Assembly (NCBI GenBank): GCA_030144725.1
Contig: JASKMD010000011.1
Location: 7,524,058-7,588,057, forward strand
Reading direction: 5' to 3'
Source of the DNA: Haematococcus lacustris
Taxonomy: Eukaryota; Chlorophyta; Chlorophyceae; Chlamydomonadales; Haematococcaceae
Length of the DNA stretch: 64,000 nucleotides
Under the pieces are notes generated by a model. The model did no database searches. It saw only the letters and a list, made by a program, of their open reading frames with translations, and was not told the DNA's origin. Shown one piece after another: positions 45,847 through 57,901 of the stretch. A program made the translations under genes and the position numbers. The first letter of the stretch is position 1, and every line of letters begins with the position of its first letter.

Positions 45847-46086
45847 CCCAGGGTGGGAGGGCGTGCAATGCGACCTCACCAGCCCAGCAGTGCAGCGTCA
45901 GCACTGCCTGCTCAACCCCTCCCCCAGTACCCTCTGGGCCGTGCAGCTGGCCATCATCATCATCAGCAGCAGCAGCATCACCATGAACATCATCATCAGT
46001 ATCGTCACCATGGCATGTGCCTGCCTGCCTTGCTGCCCCACTTCCCCTGACCAGCTGCTGCTGCTGCTGCTGCTGCCTGGTGGCAG

Positions 46087-46524
46087 GCGCTGGATGAGGC
46101 GACCCTGGAGGCGCTGAAGGTTCCTACACCGCGGGACTTCTACGAGCTGCTGGGCTTTGACATCGACTTCGAGGTGAGCTGAGCCTTGGGAGGGCAGAGG
46201 GGCTGGGGGTTAGGGTTGGGTTGGGCTGAGATGGACGCAAGGGGGGTGGTGGTGCTGAGGGTCAGGAAGGCTGGCTGGGGAGGGTGAAAGGGAGAGGGCA
46301 AGCAAGGTGAGAGCAGCAGAGACACTGGAGGTACCTGAGCTGGGGGCCACTCGGCCGGCGGGGTGTGGCAGCAGCTGCGCAATGGCCTCCTGAGAGGGCT
46401 CGGGGCGAGGGCAGGGGCAGGGGGGAGGGGGGAAGACTGGGCGGGGCACTGGGCCGGGCAAGGAGCAGAGCTGCAGTCGGTGGGGGTGGCTGAGTGCGAG
46501 CAGCGCGTACACTGCAGGAGGAGG

Positions 46525-46567
<43 letters not shown>

Positions 46568-49500
46568 TGAGGCGTGTGAGTGTGAACTTGGGTCTGAGGA
46601 GCGGGGCAGGCTGCGGAGTGCATGTCTGTGTGAGCAGGAGGCCGTTGCTGCCAGGTCGCTGTTGCTGAGGTGCAGCTGGGCACGTGTTGTGCAGAACCCA
46701 GTGCGGGGCAGCCTGGCGCCCGGGGCGCTGGAGGTGGAGGACATCAAGGCCGCGTACCGCCGGCTGCAGAAGTACACGCACCCTGATATTGCTGGTGGGG
46801 GCCAGGGGGTGAAGGGGGGTGAGGGGGGTGCAGGGGGGGGCAGGGGGGGGCAGGGGAGGGCAGTGGAGGGCAGTGGAGGGCCAGGGGCCAGCTGTGGCCA
46901 GATGCCAGGGGGCAGGGGTGGGCAGGGGGCAGGGGAAAGTAGCTAGGCTGATCCCTGTGTATGCCTGCCTCTGCCCTGCCCTGCTGCTGCTTCTGCTGCC
47001 TCCAGCCGGTGCCCTGCCCTGCTGCTGCCAGGGGAGGCGGCCACTGGCCTGGCAGCGCTGCTGAACCTAGCCTACACCACGCTGACTGACCCGCACGCCC
47101 GCGAGGCCTACACGGTGGAGCTGAGGTCGTACCGCAAGTGGGTGCGGGAGCGGGAGTTGAACCCACACCCCCGAGCCTGATGTGGTGCCGGGCTTGACCT
47201 GCTGTGCCCTGCGGCTCCCCTGGCCCCAGCAATAAGCCCAGCCCCCTGCCCCCTGCCCCCTGTAAGCCCCCTGCCCCCTGTAAGCACACTGGCTTGATGT
47301 AAGCACAGCCTCCAGCCTTGGTGGGTGCTCTGGCGCATGGCCGGCTGTGCTGTGATGTGCTCGAACCCTTGGACCCCTTGTTTGGCAGTGGACGACAGAC
47401 AGTGTGATGGTGTGGCAGACAGTGTGACTGACAGTGTGGCCAGGAGAGGCCCAGCGTGATGGTGTGACAGCCACAGTGTGATTGTGTGGCAGGCCTGCCA
47501 GTAGGAGGGACCCTGGCGGCCTGCAGCCAGCCCACGGGCCTGACCCGCCCTGCCCTGCGCCTAGACCCTAACCCTGGAGCCCTTCAGCCAGGGCGTGCAG
47601 CAGTGCACCCCGACCCGCCCTGCCCTAGCCTGGCCTCAGGCCACACCCCTGACATCAGTCGCGGCTCTGGCCCTGACTGCCAGGCCTGACCCGGCCCAAC
47701 CCCCCCCCCCCAGGGCCGTGCTCGCAGGGGCGCAGGCAACAGCTTGTGCCGGGTGACATCAGTCCTGGCCCAGGGCATGAAACTGAGTCTGGCCCTGGCC
47801 CTGGCCTGCCTGCAGGGGCGCAGGCAACTACACGGGGCAGCCGGAGTCAGTGTGGGCAGGGCCTGCGGGGGAGGACCGCGCAATCTTTGTGGACGAGACG
47901 TCTTGTCAGTGGGGGCCCCACCCCCCTGCCCCCCCACCCCCCTGCCCCCCCACCCCCCTGCCCCCCCACCCCCCTGCCCCCCCACCCCCCTGCCCCCCCA
48001 CCCCCCCTGCTCCCTCCCCTCCCTCTCCCCTCATAGCCCCAGCCCAGCGCCTGTTGCACTTAACCCCTGAGACTGATCTTGGGGTGTGTCAGTCAAGCTG
48101 TGCAGCCCCCCCCCCTCCCTACAGCAGCAGCAGCAGCAGCAGCAGGCTGAGGAGCCAGCGGCCGCCCCCTGACCCTGACCCCTGACTCAAGGACAAAAGG
48201 ACCTGGAGCTGTCACAGGGGCAGGCTGCTCCGCCGCCCCCGCTGCCACCGCCTGCCTGCCTGTGGGGTGATATGTGTGTGCTGCCGCCCCTCACCTGCTG
48301 ATCCCCAGGCATTGGCTGCCGGCTGTGCACGATGTCCGCTGGCAACACCTTCTTCATCGAGGAGGAGTGGGGCAGAGCAAGGTGGGCAGGGGGCCTGGGG
48401 GGGGGGGGGGGGTAAAGAGGCAGTGGCTCAGGGGTTTGCCAGCCCCCCATCACTGACGCCACCACCACCACCACCACCACCACCAGCACACCGCCACCAT
48501 CAGCAGCAACAGAATTGGCATGGTCATGTCGTTCAGTGTCAGTCCTCATCACACCAATGTTGCAGCAGTGGCGGCTATGGTGCCCAGCATGGTGCCAAGC
48601 TGTGTTGGTAGTAGCATTGGTAAGAGCATGGTGATGTCAATGGTGCAGAGCCTGTGCATGAGCAGTCAGGCGGCCAGGGGGAGGGGCCCCCTGCCCTGGC
48701 CTACGCAGCTGATGTGCACAGCCGGCAGCCAATGCCTGGGGGGAGGTGGCAGGGCGGTGAGGGGCGGGGGCACAAACAGTGGCCAGGGGGAGGGGCCCCC
48801 TGCCCTGGCCTACGCAGCTGACGCCCCCGGGCAACAGTCAGGCAGCCAGGGAGGCTGTCTGCAGTGCGCCGCCACACAGTGGCCAGGGGTCCAGCTGCAC
48901 CCAGCACACTCAGGTCAGGGGTTCAACTCCCGCGGCTGCAATACCGCATACCCACACTGCATCCAGCCATGGGCCCCCCTGCATGGGGTGGCTTCAGCTC
49001 AGCAGCTGTGCCACGTCCGGTGCGCACCCTGTAGCACACATTCTCACACATTACACGATATGCGTGACACACACACGCACATGCCCTGGGCGCCGCTAGC
49101 ACCTTGACTGGCCCCGCCCCCGCAGGTTGCCCGCACTGGGCAGTGAACTTACCTGGGCAGGTGGCCAACCATAGCGCCCCTCACACACTATGCGTGACAC
49201 ACACACGCACACGCCGCTAGCGCCTTGACTGGCCCAGCCCCTCGAGGCCGCCCACACTGAGAGCTAGCTGCTGCTGGGCACCCTTCAGCTGCTGTTGATC
49301 CAGGGTCAGCTGCTGCAGGGCACGCTTCAGCTGCTGCTGAGAAACCGGCCTAGCTGTGTCCAACCTCAGCGCCCTGCCCAGTGGGGCCCCTGCCTACCCC
49401 CGCCCTGCACCTGGCTGACCCCCCATGCCCTGTGGGGTGTGCAGGGTCAGCACCCAGTGGGGGGACGACGAGGAGGAGGTGCTGGACGCGGTGGGCTCGT

Positions 49501-50796
49501 GCCCCGTGGACTGCATTCACTTCGTGGAGCGCAAGGAGCTGCCCGTCCTCGAGTAGGTGCCTTGGGCCTGACTCAGAACCCCCTGCTGCCCCCCCACCTT
49601 CGACCCCCCGCCCCCTTGCCCCCCTCCCTCTGGGGCCCCCCTATCCTGTTCCTCCAACACCTGGCTTCCCCAGTGGTCATCAGGAGGTTAGTGGTGAAGG
49701 GCACAACAGGCAGAGGGATGCCTGCAGTGGCCCTGCTGTAGTGGCATTCAGTGCTGAAGAGCGATGGTGGGTTTACACTGGTTTGTCCATGATAAGGGGT
49801 GTGTGACAGGCTACCCTTGCTGGCCACCTTGGCAAGCTTGAGATTAGAGGTGGCCAGCCGCCTCACACAGATTGCAGTGTGGAGTCCAGGCTGAACCCAC
49901 CCTACCTGCCACCTGCGCTGCTCTGCTGCTGCTGCGATTCCTGCCCCGGCTCTGCCTGCCACCCACCCCTCTGCAGGCATGTGATGAAGCTATGCCCCCG
50001 CGAGCTCATCAGCAACATGTGAGCCCTCACTAACTGCCTTACTAACCTTGCCTCCTGCCTTGTCCTGCTCTGCCCTGCCCTGCCGTGCGCTGCCTGTGCT
50101 GCGCCGTGGGCCGCTTCGTGTCGCATGCGCCTGGTCGTCGCAACACCATCTTCGCGGCGGGCTCGTGCCATTGTGCGGGCTAGGTATGTCAGCAAGAGCT
50201 GCAAGCGCGAAAACATTGCGGTGATGGCGCGTAGGCGGAGCGGAAACATGGGCTCCGCACCGACTAACGAGAGTCCGTTCGCGCGAGCAGAGCTGTTCGT
50301 GCGTGTACGTCGCGACGCCAAGGTCGACGAGGTGCGCTCAGAGGTCCGATTCAGAGCAGTTTTGTGCGTGCAAGGCGTAGCAGGACCGAACTGCTTCTCT
50401 GCTCCGGCTTCTTGAACCGTTTTTTGCTTGTTTGAAGCATTGAGCTCGCATGTTTTTTTGGCAAAGTTACTTTGCGCTTTCTTTGCGTGCAAGCAGGTGG
50501 CTGCTGGGGGAGTGGCGCGCCTCCATGATGAGGCGCTCTCCGCCGCCATCGCAAAGGCCTGGCTGGCTCTGCCTCAGAACACCAAAGCCAAGGCTTGGCC
50601 GCGCTGGGCAGCAGCTGCCCAGCAGTCGTACGATGAGGCCGCGGCCGAGCAGCGCGAGCAGGAGTTGTTGAATGCCAACGCGAGCAGCTACTTGTCCTCC
50701 GTGGACTCAATGAGCTCCTGGTCAGAGGCAGAGACAACAGCACCACAAAGCAGCCCGCTGCCAGCCATACCCACTCGCTTCAAAGTGGGAATATAA
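46087..50796 (+). CDS. Chloroplast-type DnaJ/4Fe-4S ferredoxin fusion protein (CDJ3-5-like), 5' part unresolved
   Basis: Nine exons: 46087-46173, 46695-46794, 47032-47125, 47816-47904, 48309-48381, 49445-49552, 49977-50018, 50184-50322, 50497-50796. They join in frame to 343 residues. The J domain comes first (RDFYELLGFDIDF, then IKAAYRRLQKYTHPDIAG with the HPD motif). A ferredoxin domain follows: IFVDETSCIGCRLC and later GSCPVDCIHFV supply the four cluster cysteines; one Cys codon is assembled across a splice. A conserved tail (NIAVMARRRSGNMGSAP, then AWLALPQNTKAKAWPRWA) matches my recollection of plant and algal homologues. Chlamydomonas CDJ3-5 and Arabidopsis DJC76/77/82 have this layout; they are plastid HSP70 co-chaperones that bind an iron-sulfur cluster. 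The N-terminal exons and transit peptide lie upstream. Confidence 0.93.
46527..46567. repeat. (CAG)n microsatellite in intron 1 of the secure exon chain
   Basis: About thirteen CAG units. Confidence 0.95.
47917..48008. repeat. CCCCCCTGCCCC-type repeats in an intron
   Basis: Five or six units directly follow the donor of the exon ending 47904. The minus strand is G-rich. Confidence 0.9.
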
Positions 50797-52591
50797 GGCA
50801 GGTCAAGCAGAGGGGGGTGGGCAGGGGTGGGTGGACAGGGGTAGGCAAGGGCGAGAAGGAGTTGGAAGTGAGGCGGTCAAGGGGAGGTGCCAGGCCTGGA
50901 GGAAGGGAGTGGGTGCACTGTGTCCTGGTGAGGGGTGCAGGGGGTGGAGGGAGGGGCCTGCTGCTGGGGCTCCTGTTGAGGGCTCCTGTTGAGGGCATGA
51001 GCATTGGGGCCTCTGAGGAGGGTGCTGCAGGGGGCCTCACATGGCACGACGTTGCAAGGAGCAGGGGCTGCCGCGGGGCTGTAGTTGTATCAGCAGCCAG
51101 CAAACCCCCCTGCTAGGGGGAGGAGGAGGGAGAGGGGGAGGGGGAGGGAGCGCAGGGGGGCAGGCTTCGCAGTCATCGCCATCAGATGCATGGCTCGACA
51201 CACACCCAGTGGTGTGGGTGGGGGCTCAGGCCTGGGTGTGGCCGCTGAAGTGCCGCTGAAGGTTTTGGAGCTATTGTTTGCAGCATGTGTGTAGGAGTTG
51301 TGGCTCAGTGTACCATCTCATGTGTAAAGCAAGAGAGGGAGCAGTGGCATGGTGTGGTGTGGTGTCAGCTGTGCTGCTTGCTGCTGCTGCTGGTGAGGTG
51401 AGGTCAATGAAGCCACGTGCTGAGTCATGCTTCCCACCCCTCCTGTACTGAGGGTAATGCATAGCACACACCCTGTTTTGCCACTGTCAGTTGGCTGTTG
51501 TCGGCCCATGTGCAACAGCTCACTACCCATGTCGTGCCAAAGGTGAGTTTTCTCGTGGCAGGCGCGCTGAACACAGTCTGGCTGTCGTTCGAGGTGTAGT
51601 TTAGTCTCGTGAGGTGTGGTGTGCATGGCGTGTGTGGTGTGCATGTAGATTGGGAACGCTGATTGTGTTCATGTTTGAAGTTAGGTGATGGGTGATGTTA
51701 GCAATGTCTATGAAAGGCCAACTTACGTGTACTCAGGGCTGCACTCAGGCTTGTGACTGGGAGACAGCAACTCGGTTGTAATCGTATCATATAGTCTTTC
51801 GTGTCAACCACCTGTGTTTGTAGGCTCTTTCAAAGGGTAGTAGGGAAAGGAGCGAGAATTGTAACTTGCCAGGTGCGTGTACTCAATTCGCGAGTACAAG
51901 CTCGGCGATGGTCCTGCCATCTACCAAACAGCGTATGCGAACGCAAGCAACGATGCAGCATACTTCATGTCCATAACCGCCCAAGCGCAGGTCATTGCAT
52001 GGGGTCATTCAATCCTACTCTGCGATAGCATGCTACGGTTGGATGAGCTATAACCCGGGCTATGACTACGAGGTACGCATCTACAGGACGAGGGAGGTAC
52101 ATTATCGTAGTCTCGTATGATACCACCATTCAAATCGCTTTTGTTCGGTTCAGGGCGAGACATTACACCCCCTTGCAGTTCACATTCCATTACTAACTGG
52201 CATTGACATGTAGTTCCACAGCACTCGCAATAAGAAATGCACGCCACATCTGCAGTTGCCATACATCTAGATGTGCCTAGATGCCATTGATGACTCTAGA
52301 TTGCCCACAGTCAAACATGTTTGTTTGACTGTGGTCTTCAGTTTTGTTTGACTGTAATGGCGACAATGGTGTGACGACTGGTGATGACAATGTTGGCAAT
52401 GATGACCACCTGCCTTGACTGCATATCGACATGTACATGTAGCCCAACACCCATAAGGATGGCAGTCATGTGTGCGACTACAACCAGTCAGCAACCCAGA
52501 CCAGCCGGCCAATTGGCAGCCACAACTACGCATCTGCAACTGCAGAGTGTGCGAATGTGTGCGAATGTGTGAGATTGTGTGCAGTTGTGTG
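50797..52591. other. 3' UTR of the DnaJ/ferredoxin gene and intergenic sequence
   Basis: A possible TGTAA signal is at 51323. No further gene is supported. A short hairpin (ACAGTCAAACA / TGTTTGACTGT) lies at 52306-52332. Confidence 0.4.
51323..51327 (+). terminator. Candidate polyadenylation signal TGTAA
   Basis: It lies about 530 bases after the stop at 50796. Confidence 0.4.
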
Positions 52592-55500
52592 CTAGTTTAG
52601 GTAGTATCGTAACTCCTGGTCGAGCTCTTTCAGCTCACGCTTACACTCCTCCAGTGTCGGGTGTAGATGCGCATGGCCAAAGTCTATGAAGATCACCTGC
52701 GGAAGCATCAGTGCATACATCACACTTGTGGCAGCCTATTGGCAAAGAACTCAACTTGTCGCCGATGTTGTCGTCATCATGGTCATAACATGACAATTGC
52801 CAATCTGGGGTGCGATTGGGAGCCGCTGGCATCCGTAGCATTCCATCCCCTCATGAGCCTCCATGAAAACTGCAAGGCCTTGACTACAACACACCCTGCC
52901 ACCCTTGCTGTGAGCCGCAACCCTGAATGCGTGTGCAGTGAACACGTGAAGAAGAATGGATGCATCAGCACCCACCAAGGGTTGCTTGGTTCTTGGCTTG
53001 CTTCTCTGGCTTGCTTCTCGAGCATTCACCTTGAGGGTGTTGCCACGGTGCTGCACCAGGATGTTGTTAGCTCGCACGTCACCATGAGCCACACCACGCT
53101 GGTGGATGGCTTGCAGCGCCTGCAGTCACTCTATCACTCAGTTTGAGCAGGAGTCGTGCAAGCTTGAACCAGAACCTGCTTCCAGTAACTTATCATCATC
53201 ATTATCGGTTTGTGCGTTGTCACACCTGCTGCTGCATGAGCTGCTCACCCCTGTTGCTTACGGTCTTGACACACTTTAACACAACACACTCTCACGCTTT
53301 TGATGTGAGCAGCGCAAGAACAAAGCCGAAAGTGTGTCTCTGTAACTTAGGCACTGCATGGACCAATACTACCGCTGCCCCTAGCCTGCAGCTTGCACCA
53401 ACCTGCCGTGCTGCTTGTGCAATAGCTGAGCCTAACCCATCAGCAACCTCATCGGTGCAGTCGTCGATGGTGTGGCCAGGCACTACGGCGGTAGCCAGGA
53501 AGAAGCTGTTGCGGCCCCTCCAGTAGCCACAGCCATGCAGCACCGGCAGGAGGTGGCCTTGCAGATCCCGCAGCACCTCTGCAAATCATAAGAAAAAAAC
53601 ACAACAACACCACAACAAATGCCTTAGGGTCCCGCAGACCCTCTGCACATCAGCACAAAAGCCTTCATGGCGTTCTGCATGGTGCATATGGGGCATGCGG
53701 TAAGTGTGGTGCATGTACATGTGGTGCGTGCGGTAAGTACCTCTTGTCAGTACATCATTACAGATGCCGTCAAGTGCCTCTTGCAGCTGCAAGACATCCA
53801 TGCGTGGATACATGGCGGCATGATGCCCAGTATGATGGCAGCGCTGGTCAACAATGGTCAGCAGCTGAACCACTAGCCCAGCACCCGTGTGTCACAGTGC
53901 AGCGGCTGGCACACGGCGGCATGCCAGCAGGTGTGTGTGGACCACTGCTACGCCTGCTCGTGCACCAGGTGTGGGCGCAGCCCAGTGTGACCTCAGCAGC
54001 AGGAGAAGCAAGCAGCCCAGTGTGACCTCAGCAGCCCAGTGTGACCTCAGCAGCAGGAGAAGCAAGCAGCCCAGTGTGACCTCAGCAGCCCAGTGTGACC
54101 TCAGCAGCAGGAGAAGCAAGCAGCCCAGTGTGACCTCAGCAGCCCAGTGTGACCTCAGCAGCAGGAGAAGCAAGCAGCCCAGTGTGACCTCAGCAGCCCA
54201 GTGTGACCTCAGCAGCAGGAGAAGCAAGCAGCCCAGTGTGACCTCAGCAGCCCAGTGTGACCTCAGCAGCAGGAGAAGCAAGCAGCCCAGTGTGACCTCA
54301 GCAGCCCAGTGTGACCTCAGCAGCAGGAGAAGCAAGCAGCCCAGTGTGACCTCAGCAGCCCAGTGTGACCTCAGCAGCAGGAGAAGCAAGCAGCCCAGTG
54401 TGACCTCAGCAGCCCAGTGTGACCTCAGCAGCAGGAGAAGCAAGCAGCCCAGTGTGACCTCAGCAGCCCAGTGTGACCTCAGCAGCAGGAGAAGCAAGCA
54501 GCCCAGTGTGACCTCAGCAGCCCAGTGTGACCTCAGCAGCAGGAGAAGCAAGCAGCCCAGTGTGACCTCAGCAGCCCAGTGTGACCTCAGCAGCAGGAGA
54601 AGCAAGCAGCCCAGTGTGACCTCAGCAGCCCAGTGTGACCTCAGCAGCAGGAAAAGAATGGTTGCCAACAATGGTAAGACCGGCCAGTTGCTTTCCCGTT
54701 TTCTCCGACCTGCACCTGGTCAGCAGGCACACACACCATAGATCTGTGCCTCATGCCACAGCCGCTCCACAATGTAGGGTTGCTTGCAGGCGTCGGTCAC
54801 CTTGACGGCCACTGGAACCCCCCGCAGCCTGAAGCAGTGCACAGGCCATGCCAGCATGGCCACACCCACAGCAGCAGCAGCAGCAGCATGTGAACAAGGA
54901 TGCCACCTGCTGCCTTGCATGCCTGTAATGCCAGTGGCTGCTACCTACATGCCGGTAAGTGTAACAAACAAACAGTCCAAGCAGCCTCCTTATGCTGCCA
55001 GGGGTCGGTACCGTACCAAGCCAAGGCACTATGCAGCACTGGCCTGATGAGCCCAGCGGGCAACAAGTACCAATGCCATGGCAGAACTAGGTCCCCTCAC
55101 TAGCGCCCCTCACGCAGCAGCAGCCAATCAACTGGGGGCTGGAAGCTTGCAGGCCTGGTGTGCTTGCATCTGCCCAGCTGCTCCTAATAGGCCTTGATGC
55201 AGCATGCTCGATGAGCCTGTCGAACCGTGGCCAGCACCTACCAGCCCTTCATGACGGACCCGCACTGGCCAGACCCCAGGCTCTTCTTGCCCAGCTTCAG
55301 GTCAGCCAGCGGGTACTGCGGAGCATCCTTAATAGGCGCCCAAGGGCCTGCCTGCTGGCCTGCCTGTTGGCCTGCCTGCTGGCCTGCCTGCTGGCCTGCC
55401 TGCTGGCCTGCCTGCTGGCCTGCCTGCTGGCCTGCCTGCTGGCCTGCCTGCTGTACTGCATCCAGAGGTGCTGTCGGTGGCTGCTGCGGCTGTTTTCCGC

Positions 55501-56934
55501 GCCGTCTTTTCCTGGACTGGGTGTGTGCACTTCCCTGGCCCTGCTGATCCTGGCCCTGCTGATCCTGGCCCTGCTGATCCTGGGGCCAGCCCCGCAGCAC
55601 TGTCACCGCCGTCTGCTGCTGGAGAAGCACCTCCAGGTCACGGAGCTCTCCAGGTGGCAGCTGCTTGCCCCACGGTGCTTCAAGCGACATCCACATGATG
55701 TCTGCAGCGTGTCAACAAGGGTGACGCCAAGGACCTGTGACAGCCCATGTTGCCAGTGCTCACTCTGAAAAGACAGGAATATAGACAATAAACATCTGCT
55801 GCCACAACCTGCAACCAGATGATGGTCACATGTGGCAGGGGTCCACTGCTCCAGCAACTTACAGGCAAGGACCTCTCTGGTGTACAGGTCAAACGGTGCG
55901 ACGTCATGAACAAGGCCGTTTGTGACGGCGTATCTGTTCTCCGCCACACGCCATATGAAGAAGGTGTATTGGTAGCTGGTGATGAAGGTGAAGCGCCAGC
56001 CCTGCACAAGGAAAGGAAAAGGCAAGGAAAGGGCATGCAGTCCACCAGCCATGCCCGCCTCTACCAGAGACGCGTGCGGTGATAGGTGAAAGGTGGCTTG
56101 CACCTGAGGAGCTCCTGGCTGGTAGAGGCCTATCTCCCTCACCTTTTCCTGGCAATAGCTGCAGGCCTGCATGAGCGCGTCAGCCACTGCTTCATGCATT
56201 TTGGTCAGGTCGATGATCTGCTTGGTCATGACATCGGGCGACTGCAGCGTGGCAAGGCAACCCCAGTTAGCTATGATCCTCCTCTATCTGCTTTAGCCCC
56301 ACCTTCCCACCCCCACACTCATCCCCTACCCCTCCCCGCCCCCTTCACTCATGCCACCACTCTGTCAACTTCTATTTGGAGACCGCTTTGAACATGCACC
56401 CTCCTTCCTCTGCTACCCTGGCTCTGCCTCATGACGTCATGAGAATGAGGATGATAATGACATCAGAACGAGGTGCACTAGGATCCCATGCCACGTGCTC
56501 CAAACAGACAAACACAACACCATAGGCTGATGACAGAGGAGCTGATGGGTTCCACTCTGATGGCGCCAGAGGCAGGCAACAGGGCAGCAGGGGGGTGCAC
56601 TGCCACCCACTCCCTCCCCGCTCCTGGACCTTCACCTGAAGGAACCCAGTGCCACACCACCACCCATTTCAATACCCTAACATCGCCCCGCCAAGCTGCC
56701 TTGCGGCACATTGGCACCAAACGTGCCACTTGGTCACTTACCTCGCCCTCGCCGCCACACACGTCCACTTCAAAACGATCATTCCGGAGCTGCTGTATGA
56801 GGAAGTCTGGCCAGCCAGACCCATCACTTGGATCGCTACCAATGTCGAATAACAGCTGCTTCCAGGACGGGTGCTTCTGCTGGATGCATGCATTGACCAC
56901 GTTAGCAACTCCACTGCCGACAACGCGATGAAAC
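52592..56934 (-). CDS. Kinase-domain protein with truncated C-lobe (CRN/FunK1-like), 5' end open
   Basis: Minus-strand exons: 56934-56742, 56241-56143, 56001-55863, 55701-55242, 54828-54737, 53578-53403, 53119-53030, 52696-52592; phases close over 450 residues. The first 150 residues (WPDFLIQQLRNDRFEVDV, VADALMQACSYCQEKGWRF, TFITSYQYTFFIW) form an N-terminal domain I cannot name securely. A Gln/Gly linker follows. Then comes a kinase fold: Gly loop LGSGQCGSVMKG, VAVK lysine, HGDVRANNILV catalytic loop (Asp and Asn present) and FIDFGHA. The protein ends only 29 residues after DFG, so the usual C-lobe is absent. HGD-type loops with short acidic tails occur in Crinkler and fungal FunK1-like kinases. 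Function is unknown. The first exon enters in phase 2, so exons upstream are missing from this model. Confidence 0.8.
53979..54652. repeat. 54-bp minisatellite in a kinase-gene intron
   Basis: About twelve units, each with two CCCAGTGTGACCTCAGCAG segments plus CAGGAGAAGCAAG. The period is a multiple of three, so frames stay open on both strands. Confidence 0.96.
55349..55452. repeat. 12-bp coding minisatellite (CTGGCCTGCCTG)
   Basis: Eight or nine units inside the exon 55701-55242; on the minus strand they encode a Gly-Gln-Gln-Ala repeat. Confidence 0.9.
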
Positions 56935-57901
56935 CTGTGCATCATGCACCAGGGAGCACCACGAGCACCATGCATGGCAGCAGGCATGGGATACCGGTGC
57001 TGTTGTACCTGCTCACCCCAGAGCTGGCAGCAGGCAAGTGTTGCGTTGTGTTACTTGCTCACCCCAATGCTTGCCCCAGAGCTTAGGTGAGGCTTTTACT
57101 CGACATGGAGAGAAAACAAAGATGCATGTCACCGAATGCCATAGCCTGATGCTGCTGATGATGGTGATGGTGTATTGTAACCCTTCCCAATCCTTCCCTG
57201 ACCAATCCGAGACTACCCACCCACATGCACCACGTTCCACATGCGCCTGTGCTGCAGCGGTGGCCACTGCTGCAGATGGCATCGACTTGTCTGATAAAGT
57301 GCTACAGAGGTTGCGTAAATAAAAAACGTAAATAGAAGAAACACAACGTTAAATTAAGCCGTGACAACCCAGTGGCGCACCCAGTGGCTCAATGACTTGG
57401 ACGAAGCGGAAGGGCACCGCCAAGCAAAAGCAGCGCCCGACAAAACGCCGAAACTCAGGGCTGATCAGGCGGCTGTGTGTCAAGCATGAGTGGCTGCACT
57501 GCCCCTGCCAGCCTGCTGCAATGCAATCAACTTGCTGACAACAGCAGGACATGTGCAAGCACATGGGTGCCAGGCAATCAAGGCTTACTGTTCAGAAACT
57601 AAATGGGAACCTTGTAAACACACCTGGCATCAATCTCACTCTCCCTCCTGAGTGGGCACTGTTTCCCCAACATGTCAGCCTCATATGCTGCAGAGGGCAC
57701 GACACAGTCCAGCAATGCATCGAGTGCTGTTCCTTCTGCTGGTGGCACCAGAGCCATCTGTTGCCAATGCACACACGTGTTGCAACACCTCCCTCCTTAT
57801 CCCCTCCTAACCCTAACCCCAACTCCAACCCTAACCCTGACCCCCTAACCTTAGCCCAGCACCACATGTTGCAGCACCTCCCTCCTCCTCACCCCCAGCA
57901 G
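56935..57901. other. Unresolved 5' region of the kinase gene
   Basis: A minus-strand frame near 57480-57355 (LISPEFRRFVGRCFCLAVPF) might be an exon. A telomere-like CCCTAACCC stretch is at 57806-57851. Confidence 0.35.

Noticed and set aside
48900..48960. tRNA-like B box (GGTTCAACTCC)
   Set aside because: No A box at the right distance, and neither the T-stem nor the acceptor stem pairs.
53887..54741. QCDLSSRRSKQPSVTSAA repeat protein
   Set aside because: Translation of the 54-bp intronic minisatellite; it sits between kinase exons that splice in phase around it.
55160..55768. Leu/Ala/Cys repeat protein on the plus strand (LLACLLAC)
   Set aside because: Antisense of the coding 12-bp minisatellite in the kinase gene.
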